64,000 bases of DNA, taken from contig NZ_JAUQSW010000011.1 of the NCBI RefSeq assembly GCF_030581075.1, positions 1 to 64,000 of the forward strand, in the 5' to 3' direction. Both the position numbers and the translations under genes were made by a program. Origin of the DNA: Hymenobacter cheonanensis. GTDB taxonomy: Bacteria; Bacteroidota; Bacteroidia; Cytophagales; Hymenobacteraceae. Below are positions 51,469 through 61,798 of the stretch, one piece after another. Every line of letters starts with the position of its first letter. Position 1 is the stretch's first letter. The notes beneath the pieces are model-generated. The model worked only from the letters and a program-made list of their open reading frames with translations. It was not told where the DNA came from and searched no databases.

Positions 51469-53706
51469 TTAAGAATTGAGTAGCGCCTGCTGCGGGTGGG
51501 CGGGCAGGGCGGGGCGGTAGGGCGAGGTAGCCGGCCGCAGGCGGGCGCCGATAAACTCGGCCACGTACTCGGGCAGCACGCCATTGAGCACCAGCTCGAT
51601 AGGTGCCTGGGTTACCGCCTGAATGTTTCTAAACACCGTGCGGTCGGCGGGCTGCCAGGCGCGGTCGGCGCGCACGGCCACCAGTATCAGGTCGAGGTCT
51701 TGCAGCAGCGAGGCGGGGTAGGCCGTTTCGAGCACCGGCGGAAACTCGATGATGACCACCGAATCGGGGGCTAGCCCGTCGCCGGTGAGGTCGGCCACCG
51801 ACACGCCCGGCGCCAGGGCCGCCAGGGGCGAGTAGAGCAGCGTGTCGTCATTCGGAATAATCTGGAACGAGTGGTCATCGGGAAAGAGGCTGAACGTGCT
51901 GATATGCAGCTTGCGCAGGCTGGCGGCCAGGCTGGCGCACACCGCCGACTTGCCCTCGCCGCCCTGGCTGCTAAGCACCCCGATGGTGTAGGGCCGCCCG
52001 GCGTGGCGCGGCTGCTGAAACTTGAGCAGCAGCTGCCGGGCCAGGTGGTCTTCGGCGCGCCTGGCCTGGTCGAGCAGCAGGGCATCGGGGGCCGTGATTT
52101 TGGGCACCACGCCCGCCACCGGGAAGGTCGTGACCTTGGCCGCGTAGGCCGGGCTTTGCAGCGTGGTATTGAGCAGGCCAGTAGCGGCCACGCCGGCCCC
52201 GGTCAGCAAAAACGCCCCCATAAAGCCCCCGATAAGCAATAGCAGCAGCTTCGAGCCGCTCGCCTGCGTGGGCAGGTAGGGCGGGTCTACCACGCGCAGC
52301 TGCGAGGCCATAATGCCGTTTTGCTGCGATAATTTGCTTTGCTTCAGGCCTTCCATCTGCGAGAGGTATTCCTTTTCGGCCACCTCCACCTCGCGGCGGA
52401 TTTTGCGGATTTCGGCCCCCAGCGGCACCAGCTGGTTGTACTGGCCGGCGGCCAGCTCGCGCTGGCGGCGCATCAGGCCCAGCTGGCTCTTGAGGTCTTC
52501 GACCTGCAAGTTGTTTTTCGAATAGTCGCTCACCAGGTCCTTCACCGCCACGCCGTGGCTGGCGTGGGCGTCGTTGTAGTAGCTGCTCACCGTTTCGCCA
52601 ATCTGCCTGTCGAGGCTGGCGGCTTCCTGCTGCACGCTGGCCAGCCGGGCGGCGGTGGCCGAGCTGGGCTGGTTCTGCTGCATTATTTCCAGCTCCGAGG
52701 CTTGGTTGTTCAACTCCGAAAGCCGGTTGCGCAGCCGGATAATCTCCTGGCTTTTCAGGTTCGACTCGCCGCGCTTGCTCAGGCTGCCTTCCACCGATTT
52801 CAGGGTCGAGGACGCGCCGGCGTACTGCATCTCAAGCTGGGCGTACTTGTCGGCCGCCGCCTGCTTCTCATCGGTCGAGGACAGAATCTGCTTGTCGTAG
52901 TCCACGATGTTGTGCTTCTCGTGGAAGGCCAGCAGGCGCTGCTCGGCCTCGCGCAGGCGGTCAGCCGCCTTCTGCACCGACTGCGTGAAGTAGTTGATAA
53001 CCGACTCGTTCTGGCCCGTAAACAGCTCCTTGTGCTTGCGAATAAACACCTGGGTCAGAATCTCCAGCGTTTTCTCGCACAGCTGTGGGTCCTTGGCCGC
53101 GTAGTCGATGCGCAGCAGGTCGCTGTCCTTCACCCGCGCCGCGTTGATGGTCAGCAGCGCGTTTTCCGAAAACAGCGGGTCTTTGGAGTTCACGAGCTTA
53201 TAAACGGGGCTAGCCGGCCCGGCCTGGTACGCCGCCGCCACGCGCTGCACGGTGGCGTCCAGGGTCGGGCCGGTGAGCTGGGCCTTGCGGGCGGGCGTCA
53301 GCAAGAGGTCGAAGGGCGTTTTTTTCTTGTCGGCCAGCTTGGCTTGCACCACGCTCAGCACGCCGCTGCCCGGCGCGGCGGTGGCCGCCGGCGGGTGGCT
53401 AGCCTCCTCCTGCAGGCGCCAGGCCAGCAGGCGCAGGGCCACTTCCTCGCGGGTATCGCGCGAGTTGATGAGCGAGAGCAGGTTGTCGAAGGCCGTGGTG
53501 GTGGCCTGCCAGCCCTGGCCGCTGTCGTTGTTGCCGCCCTCGATTTTGTAGCCCGAGGCAATGCCCGTATACAGCACCGTGTCCGACTCGTACTTCTTGT
53601 CCTGAAAGCGGGAAAAGAAGAAAATCGACGCGGCGGTGGTCAGCGGCACCAGTACCAGCAGCGGCCAGTGGCGCAGCAGCCGGCGCACGAGTTCTTGTCC
53701 GTTCAT
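51469..53706 (-). CDS. Wzz/BY-kinase-like polysaccharide copolymerase
   Basis: A 745-residue inner-membrane protein. It has an N-terminal Wzz domain with a first helix (about 15-31), a periplasmic coiled coil (about 230-460), a second helix (about 487-512) and a cytoplasmic BY-kinase-like domain (about 540-720). Walker A reads SSQGGEGKSAV at 579-589. The Walker A' position reads TFSLFPDDHSF, with Phe for the first Asp and His for the usual Arg. The Walker B position reads VVIIEFPP, with Glu for Asp. No tyrosine cluster ends the protein. It controls chain length and export with the neighbouring TolC-like protein, whose stop overlaps its start by four bases. Kinase activity is doubtful. Confidence 0.88.
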   Translation of the reverse strand: MNGQELVRRLLRHWPLLVLVPLTTAASIFFFSRFQDKKYESDTVLYTGIASGYKIEGGNNDSGQGWQATTTAFDNLLSLINSRDTREEVALRLLAWRLQEEASHPPAATAAPGSGVLSVVQAKLADKKKTPFDLLLTPARKAQLTGPTLDATVQRVAAAYQAGPASPVYKLVNSKDPLFSENALLTINAARVKDSDLLRIDYAAKDPQLCEKTLEILTQVFIRKHKELFTGQNESVINYFTQSVQKAADRLREAEQRLLAFHEKHNIVDYDKQILSSTDEKQAAADKYAQLEMQYAGASSTLKSVEGSLSKRGESNLKSQEIIRLRNRLSELNNQASELEIMQQNQPSSATAARLASVQQEAASLDRQIGETVSSYYNDAHASHGVAVKDLVSDYSKNNLQVEDLKSQLGLMRRQRELAAGQYNQLVPLGAEIRKIRREVEVAEKEYLSQMEGLKQSKLSQQNGIMASQLRVVDPPYLPTQASGSKLLLLLIGGFMGAFLLTGAGVAATGLLNTTLQSPAYAAKVTTFPVAGVVPKITAPDALLLDQARRAEDHLARQLLLKFQQPRHAGRPYTIGVLSSQGGEGKSAVCASLAASLRKLHISTFSLFPDDHSFQIIPNDDTLLYSPLAALAPGVSVADLTGDGLAPDSVVIIEFPPVLETAYPASLLQDLDLILVAVRADRAWQPADRTVFRNIQAVTQAPIELVLNGVLPEYVAEFIGARLRPATSPYRPALPAHPQQALLNS

Positions 53707-54503
53707 TTGGCGGCGAGTGAAATGGAGGTAATGGGCATCCCAATGAGGTCTTCGAGCAGCAGCTGGGCGGTCTGGTACTTGTTGCGGGCTTCCTCATACC
53801 CTAGCTGGGCCTTGCTGTAGTAGTCCATAGCCGCCATCTGGTCATCGACCTGAATTTCGCCCTGCTTGAAGCGGCGGTCGGCAATCTGCCTGCTCACGTT
53901 GGCCGATTGCAGCGCCTCCTGGGCATTTTGCTGGGTGGCGCGGGCCAGCGCCAGGGCCTGGTACTGCACAATTACCACCTGCCGGATGGCTGCTTCCTGG
54001 GTGCGCCGCTGGGCCGCCGCCTGGTCCACCACGTACTCCTGGCGCATGATGGTGGTGCGCCGGGTGGCCAGCAGGTCGAGGGGCAGCGCCAGGCCCACGC
54101 CGGTCGAGAACTGGGCCCTGGCCCCCAGGTTGAAGGGGTTGGCCTGGTACACCGGCGAGGCGCTGGTTTCGGCGGTGGCAAAGTAGGGCAGCGTGCCGTA
54201 GGTGTAGCTGCCGGTGAGGGCCAGCATGTTGAGCAGGCGCTTGCGGGCCAGCTTCACGTCGGCCTCGGCCACGCTGTGCATGGCGTCGAGGCGGGCTATC
54301 TCGCCCGAGTGGGCAATGGCCGCCTCGTAGAGCTTGGGCAGCACCACCTCGGGCGCGGTGAAGAAGGTGCGCAGGTTGTTATCGGGCGGCGAAGCCTGGG
54401 CTGCGGCCACCGGCGGCGCCGCGGCCACCTCGAGCGCCGCCTGGGCGTAGCTAGCCTGCCCGCCCGCCAGCAGGGCTAGCAGCACAAAGAAAGAGCGTCT
54501 CAT
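53703..54503 (-). CDS. half-length TolC-family outer-membrane protein
   Basis: A 266-residue protein with a signal peptide (SFFVLLALLAGGQASYAQA). The mature part holds one OEP repeat: a long helix (about 50-95), a short beta segment with YTYGTLPYF and FSTGVGLALPLDL, and a second long helix pair (about 155-250) with the RRFKQGEIQVDDQMAAMDYYSKAQ motif. Classic TolC proteins have two such repeats and over 400 residues, so this is half size. The gene is intact: its ATG overlaps the sugar-transferase stop by one base (TGATG), and its stop overlaps the copolymerase start. It probably replaces Wza as outer-membrane exit for the EPS; this is inference. Confidence 0.85.
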   Translation of the reverse strand: MRRSFFVLLALLAGGQASYAQAALEVAAAPPVAAAQASPPDNNLRTFFTAPEVVLPKLYEAAIAHSGEIARLDAMHSVAEADVKLARKRLLNMLALTGSYTYGTLPYFATAETSASPVYQANPFNLGARAQFSTGVGLALPLDLLATRRTTIMRQEYVVDQAAAQRRTQEAAIRQVVIVQYQALALARATQQNAQEALQSANVSRQIADRRFKQGEIQVDDQMAAMDYYSKAQLGYEEARNKYQTAQLLLEDLIGMPITSISLAAK

Positions 54504-55369
54504 CACACGTTCTCCTGCTGAAAAAGCGCCGGCACGGTCCTGAGCAAAATCCGAAGGTCGCTTTGCAGCGAGTAGTTGCGGGCGTACTGCACGTCGAGGC
54601 CCTTGCGCTCGTCGGCCGACATGGGCCCCTTGCCGCCGCGCTTGCTCACCTGCCACAGGCCCGTGATGCCGGCCGGGGCCAGAAAGCGGGCCGCAAACTG
54701 GTCGGTGGTCAGCTTCTCGGCTTCGTAGAGGGGCAGCGGGCGGTTGCCTACTATCGACATATCGCCGCGCAGCACATTAAAGAGCTGGGGCAGCTCGTCG
54801 ATGCTGGTATTGCGCAAAAAGGCTCCCACCCGCGTCACGCGCGGGTCGTTCACAATCTTCACAAACGCGGCCTCCTCGCTAGCCCGGCGCGCCTGCCGGT
54901 GCCGGCGCTCGCACACTAGCTGGCCTTGCTTATCAATGAGTTGGCTCTGGCAGCTGCCTTCACAGGCGCAGGTGTGGGCGGCGGGCGTGGCGGCGGCGGC
55001 CTGGTACTGGTTGTGGCCTTTCATGGCCGCCAGCTGCTGGTCGGCACCGGGCCGCATCGACCGGAATTTCCAGAACTTAAAAACGCGGTAGTTGGTCCCG
55101 ACCCGGTACGAGTAGTAAAAAACCGGCCCCGGCGACTCCAGCCAGATGAGCAGCGCCACAAGCGCCAGCAGCGGCAGCAAAGCCAGCAGCACCAGCCCGG
55201 CAAACACGAGGTCGAACAGGCGCTTGGGGGTGGGCAGGGCAAAGGCCCGCACCGGGGCTGCCGCGGGGCGGGGCCGCCGGGTGGGGCCAGGCTGGCGCAG
55301 CAGCCAGTTGGGTAGCAGGGGCGTGGGGTAGGGGCGCGGCAGGGCCCGGTTGTTTATAGCTGCTTCCAT
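54503..55369 (-). CDS. priming sugar transferase (polyprenyl-phosphate hexose-1-phosphate transferase)
   Basis: A 288-residue PF02397 enzyme that starts EPS repeat-unit synthesis by moving a sugar-1-phosphate to undecaprenyl phosphate. It has one membrane helix (about 52-77) and then the catalytic region with FKFWKFRSM, LRNTSIDELPQLFNVLRGDMSIVGNRP (187-211) and GITGLWQVSKRG. The 35- to 40-residue segment between KFRSM and the AFVKI strand is expanded and holds four cysteines (134, 136, 140, 153). It is the first structural gene of the operon and overlaps the TolC-like gene by one base. Confidence 0.92.
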   Translation of the reverse strand: MEAAINNRALPRPYPTPLLPNWLLRQPGPTRRPRPAAAPVRAFALPTPKRLFDLVFAGLVLLALLPLLALVALLIWLESPGPVFYYSYRVGTNYRVFKFWKFRSMRPGADQQLAAMKGHNQYQAAAATPAAHTCACEGSCQSQLIDKQGQLVCERRHRQARRASEEAAFVKIVNDPRVTRVGAFLRNTSIDELPQLFNVLRGDMSIVGNRPLPLYEAEKLTTDQFAARFLAPAGITGLWQVSKRGGKGPMSADERKGLDVQYARNYSLQSDLRILLRTVPALFQQENV

Positions 55370-55423
55370 AAGGCGGTAGGGTAGAGTGTTGGGTAATAGG
55401 CAACTACAGGGCTAGCCGGGGCA

Positions 55424-55810
55424 CTATACGCTCACGCGCCCCAGTACCTTTTGAATCCGGATTTCCAGCTCCTCCGGGTTGAAGGGCTTCACGAGGTAAT
55501 CGTCGGCGCCCGCCTTGAGGCAGAGTATCTTCTTGCTGGTTTCGTCGGTGGCCGAGAGCATGAGCAGGGGCACGCTCTCGTGGGCGGGCAGGGCCCGCAG
55601 CTCCCGGATAAAGTCGAGGCCGTTGAGCACGGGCATCTCGTAGTCGGCTACAATGGCATCGGCATAATTGCCCTGGTGCAGCCAGTCCAGCGCCTCCCGG
55701 CCATTGGCCGTGAGCACTACCTCGTACTCGCCGGCAAAGTAGTGTTCCAGAATGAGCCGGATGGCCGGCTCGTCATCAATGATGAGCAGCGTCTTCTTAA
55801 GTGTAAACAT
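55424..55810 (-). CDS. single-domain response regulator
   Basis: A 128-residue CheY-like receiver without output domain. The acidic pair is Asp12-Asp13, the phosphoacceptor Asp56 in ADYEMPVLNG, the switch Ser86 in LSATDE and the conserved Lys108 in VKPFNPEEL. It ends 54 bases before the start of the priming sugar-transferase gene, so it may head the EPS transcript. It could relay from the hybrid kinase at 56341-58329 to the EPS machinery by protein-protein contact. The output is unknown. Confidence 0.92.
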   Translation of the reverse strand: MFTLKKTLLIIDDEPAIRLILEHYFAGEYEVVLTANGREALDWLHQGNYADAIVADYEMPVLNGLDFIRELRALPAHESVPLLMLSATDETSKKILCLKAGADDYLVKPFNPEELEIRIQKVLGRVSV

Positions 55811-56340
55811 AGAAGTGGGGCATGGTGAAGGCTAAGGTTGAAATCAGGGCAGAACCAGAGGACAGAGCGAGGGAAACGGGGCAGTTTGGCAGGGCAAAAA
55901 GCCCCACCGCTTGACAAGCAAAATTTGCTTGAAAATCAAGGTATTAGCCGAAAAAAGTAGCGTGCATAGGCAATGAGGAGCCAGGCCACCAAAAAAGGCA
56001 GCAATCCAAAAAGATACAGCAGTGCAGGGGGTGGGAAAGGAACGCTGAGAGCGCCTCTAGTTTAGCTTATGCCAACAGCCCCGGAAGGCTACGGCAACAA
56101 GCCAAAGCTGTACAGGACTAGCTGCCAGCAGTTAGCGAATGGAAGATACGCTTAAGTTGCTTAATTGGGAACAGCCGGCCGCAATAAAAATAGCCTAATG
56201 GCTGAGCTTCTTGTATTCCTTAAATTGTACAAATAAATGCCGGGCAAATGCCGCCCGGCGCCGGCCAGCCATTGCGACGTAACATTGCGGTAAAGTGACA
56301 TAAATACTTAAAATAATGCCTGGCAAGCCGTGGGCGCATT
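55811..56340. other. 530-base intergenic stretch upstream of the response regulator
   Basis: No gene is seen with confidence. A short hydrophobic frame on the minus strand (stop complement at 55936-55938) lacks a good start. The inverted sequence AGCAAAATTTGCT lies at about 55918. The right half contains AT-rich segments such as TAAATTGTACAAATAAATG and TTAAAATAATG. It probably holds the promoter and leader of the response regulator/EPS unit. Confidence 0.4.
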
Positions 56341-58329
56341 TTACAGCGCCGCCGGCGGCTGCAGGTTCTGCTCGAAAGCCTCGACCAATTGCGTAGTCAG
56401 CAGACGCAGAGCGCGTAGTAAGTTTAGAAGACTGTCGCTGGTCGGATTTTTTTTCAAAATTTCTTCGATTTTTTTCGCGTAGAGCAGCGCTTCCTCAATT
56501 TGCAGGTTGCCGTAGGTCGATTTCAGGCTGTGGCTCACCTGCCGGGCGGCCTCCCAGTCGTGGCTGGCCACGGCCGCTTCGAGCTGCCCTAGCTGGGCTG
56601 GCACCGTGTCGATAAACAGCTGCTGCATCTTGCGGATGAAGGTGGCATCGTGGGCCAGCTTGCCCAGGCCCGCAAAGCCGTAGCTAGGGGCGGCGGGCTG
56701 GGCCACGGCCGCCGGCGCCGTGCGCGTGGCCCGCCCGCTGGCGTAGGCCAGGGCCAGGTACAGGCTGTTTTCGTGGTAGGGCTTCACGAGCCAGTCGGTG
56801 AAGCCGGCCGGGCCGTAGGTGGCTACCTCGGTATGCAAAGCATTGGCCGTGAGGGCAATAATGGGCTGGTGCTGGTTGGGGCCGGGGGTGCCGCGCAGCC
56901 GCGCGGTGGCCGCCAGGCCATCGAGGCGCGGCATCTGAATATCCATCAGAATAACATCGTAGGGCGTGGCCAGGGCTAGCGCCAGGGCCTGCTCGCCGTC
57001 GGCGGCTACCTCGGCGCTGGCTTGCCAGGCTTGCAGCAGCGAGGTGGCCAGCAGGGTGTTCACGGCATTGTCCTCCACCAGCAGCACCCGCAGGCCGCGC
57101 AGCAGGCCCGGCGCCACGGGCGCCGGCTCGGCCTCGGCCAGCGCCTGCTCGCTCACGGGGTAGGGCAGGCTGAAGAAAAACCGGCTGCCGCGCCCCGGCT
57201 GGCTATCGAGCCAGATGCGGCCGCCCTGCAGCTCTACCAGCCGCTGGCTGATGGCCAGCCCCAGCCCCGTGCCGCCATACAGGCGCGTGGTAGAGCTGGC
57301 CGCCTGCCCAAAGCTGCGGAATATCTCGGCAAACTTATCGGGTGCGATGCCGATGCCCGTGTCGGCCACGCAAAACTGCAGGTGCACCTGCCCGCCCGCG
57401 TAGTGCGTCGCATCGGCCGATACCGTGACCTCGCCGGCCGGGGTAAACTTGATGGCGTTGGTGAGCAGGTTGAGCAGCACCTGGCCCAGGCGGCCGGCAT
57501 CGCCCAGCACCGCCGGCAGGGGCGCGGCCGGCAGGCGCACGTGCAGCTGCAAGCCCTTGGCCTGGGCCTGGAAGGCCAGGGTTTTGGCGGCGCGCTGCAC
57601 GGCGGCCTCCACCGCAAAGGGGGTGGCCTCCAGGTCGAGGGTGCCCGACTCGATTTTGGCAAAATCAAGCACGTCGTTGATGACCACCAGCAGGCCCTCG
57701 GCGCTCGTCAGAATGCTGTCGAGGTGGCCGGGGTAGTCGGCCGGGCTGGCCGTGCCTTGCAGCAGCCGGGCCAGCCCGATAATGCCGTTGAGCGGCGTGC
57801 GGATTTCGTGGCTCATGTTGGCCAGAAACGCCTCCTTGGCGCGGGCCGACTCTTCGGCCGCCACGCGGGCCTGGTTCAGGGCCGTAATGTCGGTGGCGTT
57901 GGTGAGCAGGCAGCGCGTGCCATCGGGCCGCATAAAAGCCTTGCTAACAACCTGGTAGCTGATGGTTTGGCCGTCGGGCAGCGCATACGCTTCCTCGCTG
58001 CTGGTGGCTTCGCCGGCCAGCGGGGCCGGGCCGGGGCTAGCGGGCGGGCCCGGGCGGGTGGCGCGCAGCTCCAGCAGCCGGGTGTAGGCGTCGTTGGCCA
58101 GGATGAGGTGGCCGTGCGCATCCTGCACGGCTACCGGGTTGGGGGTGGCGGCCAGCAGCTGGCGCAGCAGGTCGGCCTGGTTTTTTTCGGCCTGGGGGCG
58201 CCACCGCAGTTGGTTTTGGCGCGCTTGCCGCAGCTGCCGCTCTAGGTGCGCCACCTGGCGCCGCAGGCGCAGCAGCTCATCGGGGTGGGCCACGGGCAAG
58301 GAGTTAAGGTCTGCATCGGGCGTTTCCAT
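56341..58329 (-). CDS. cytoplasmic hybrid histidine kinase (PAS-HisKA-HATPase-REC-Hpt)
   Basis: A 662-residue phosphorelay kinase without membrane helices. It has a coiled coil (about 15-58), a PAS domain (about 58-150), HisKA with His174 in NMSHEIRTPLNGIIG, and an ATPase domain with N-box NLLTNAIKFTP (287-297), DTGIGIAPDKFAEIF and GGTGLGLAI. A receiver follows with Asp463 in LMDIQMPRLDG, then an Hpt domain with His600 in SHSLKST. The whole phosphorelay is contained up to the final transfer, so a separate receiver is needed; the orphan regulator at 55424-55810 is the obvious candidate. It likely senses an intracellular signal through PAS. Confidence 0.93.
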   Translation of the reverse strand: METPDADLNSLPVAHPDELLRLRRQVAHLERQLRQARQNQLRWRPQAEKNQADLLRQLLAATPNPVAVQDAHGHLILANDAYTRLLELRATRPGPPASPGPAPLAGEATSSEEAYALPDGQTISYQVVSKAFMRPDGTRCLLTNATDITALNQARVAAEESARAKEAFLANMSHEIRTPLNGIIGLARLLQGTASPADYPGHLDSILTSAEGLLVVINDVLDFAKIESGTLDLEATPFAVEAAVQRAAKTLAFQAQAKGLQLHVRLPAAPLPAVLGDAGRLGQVLLNLLTNAIKFTPAGEVTVSADATHYAGGQVHLQFCVADTGIGIAPDKFAEIFRSFGQAASSTTRLYGGTGLGLAISQRLVELQGGRIWLDSQPGRGSRFFFSLPYPVSEQALAEAEPAPVAPGLLRGLRVLLVEDNAVNTLLATSLLQAWQASAEVAADGEQALALALATPYDVILMDIQMPRLDGLAATARLRGTPGPNQHQPIIALTANALHTEVATYGPAGFTDWLVKPYHENSLYLALAYASGRATRTAPAAVAQPAAPSYGFAGLGKLAHDATFIRKMQQLFIDTVPAQLGQLEAAVASHDWEAARQVSHSLKSTYGNLQIEEALLYAKKIEEILKKNPTSDSLLNLLRALRLLTTQLVEAFEQNLQPPAAL

Positions 58330-58806
58330 AGCGATAGGGCAGTTAGGTAGCCGGCCGCTGAAGCAGCCTGCCAGGCTGGGCAGCCAGCCCGCTCAGTAAG
58401 TTATAAGGCCGGCTGCCTGCACCAGCACGGCTGCCGGCCCGCCAGCCGCTGGCAGCAGGTTGGAAAACCCGGGTGAGTACCAAAAGTCAGTAGTGCCTTG
58501 GTCGTGGCCTGAACAGTTGCAAGCCAATAGCGGATAGCTAGTTGGCTGCTGAATAGCAGAGGAAATAAGCGGCTAAAAATACCCGCGAAAATTTTTTCAA
58601 AAATAAAAAACGCGATTTCTGGGCAGATTATGAAGAAAAATTAAGAAAAAATGAATTTTTTCTTAATTTAAAAATCCGGGCGCGAATACCTGTCCGTAAG
58701 TTATTGACACCCTTCATGAAGCAGCGGTACGGCACCCGCAGTAAGGGTCTGCGCGCCGCACCGGCTGCTTCGCCTCCTAAACAACCTCCTATTTCCACAA
58801 TTTTAC
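58330..58806. other. 477-base divergent intergenic region
   Basis: It lies between the divergent hybrid kinase and S8 protease genes. The middle part, about 58560-58680, is strikingly AT-rich against a GC-rich genome and holds the long palindrome described separately. No coding frame is credible. Promoters for both genes should lie here; TTATTGACA near 58700 lies about 100 bases before the protease ATG but no full consensus pair was identified. Confidence 0.5.
58638..58669. promoter_or_regulatory. 32-base perfect AT-rich palindrome
   Basis: Two 15-base arms beginning AAATTAAGAAAAAAT and their exact complement are separated by only GA. It sits in the AT-rich island between the divergent kinase and protease genes, 138 bases upstream of the protease ATG. 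It may be an operator for a dimeric regulator or a curved DNA element. A hairpin in RNA is also possible, but a two-base loop is too tight without opening the central pairs. Confidence 0.55.
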
Positions 58807-61569
<2,763 letters not shown>

Positions 61570-61587
61570 CAGCCTGACGGTAACGCC

Positions 61588-61628
61588 AAAAAGGCGTTCT
61601 GCTCGAAAGAGCAGGCCGCCTTTTTTTG
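61588..61628 (+). terminator. rho-independent terminator after the S8 protease
   Basis: Hairpin arms AAGGCG..TCTGCTC and GAGCAG..CGCCTT, with a GAAA loop, are followed by a run of T. Confidence 0.88.
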
Positions 61629-61634
61629 TGTGGA

Positions 61635-61784
61635 TGCTGCCCTGGCGTGTCGCCTCACCCCCCGGCCCCCTCTCCGAAAAGGAGAGGGGGAGCCTGACAA
61701 CTTTTCAACGACTGTTTGCGTGTGCTTGCGGTCGGCTCCCCCCTCTCCTTTTCGGAGAGGGGGCCGGGGGGTGAGGTGACACGC
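61635..61784. repeat. 150-base inverted repeat with nested palindromes
   Basis: Arms of about 50 bases, beginning GCGTGTCGCCTCACCCCC, are complementary with only one or two differences around a spacer of about 45 bases. Each arm contains a small palindrome CCCCTCTCC-GAAAA-GGAGAGGGG. The element sits between the S8 terminator and the stop codon of the alpha-2-macroglobulin gene. No open reading frame is inside. It resembles a non-autonomous mobile or REP-like element. Confidence 0.85.
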
Positions 61785-61798
61785 TAGAACGAGCTATT

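Noticed and set aside
52339..53820. 493-residue plus-strand frame opposite the copolymerase gene
   Set aside because: The minus-strand protein has clear Wzz and P-loop motifs and operon overlaps, so the plus-strand frame is a shadow.
55936..56004. Short hydrophobic frame on the minus strand upstream of the response regulator
   Set aside because: It encodes a helix-like peptide of about 22 residues with basic residues, but only a TTG in the middle of the hydrophobic part could start it and no ATG lies upstream before a stop. Chance is more likely.
61635..61784. The 150-base inverted repeat as a CRISPR or attachment site
   Set aside because: There is only one pair of arms in inverted, not direct, orientation, with no spacers and no integrase or cas gene nearby.
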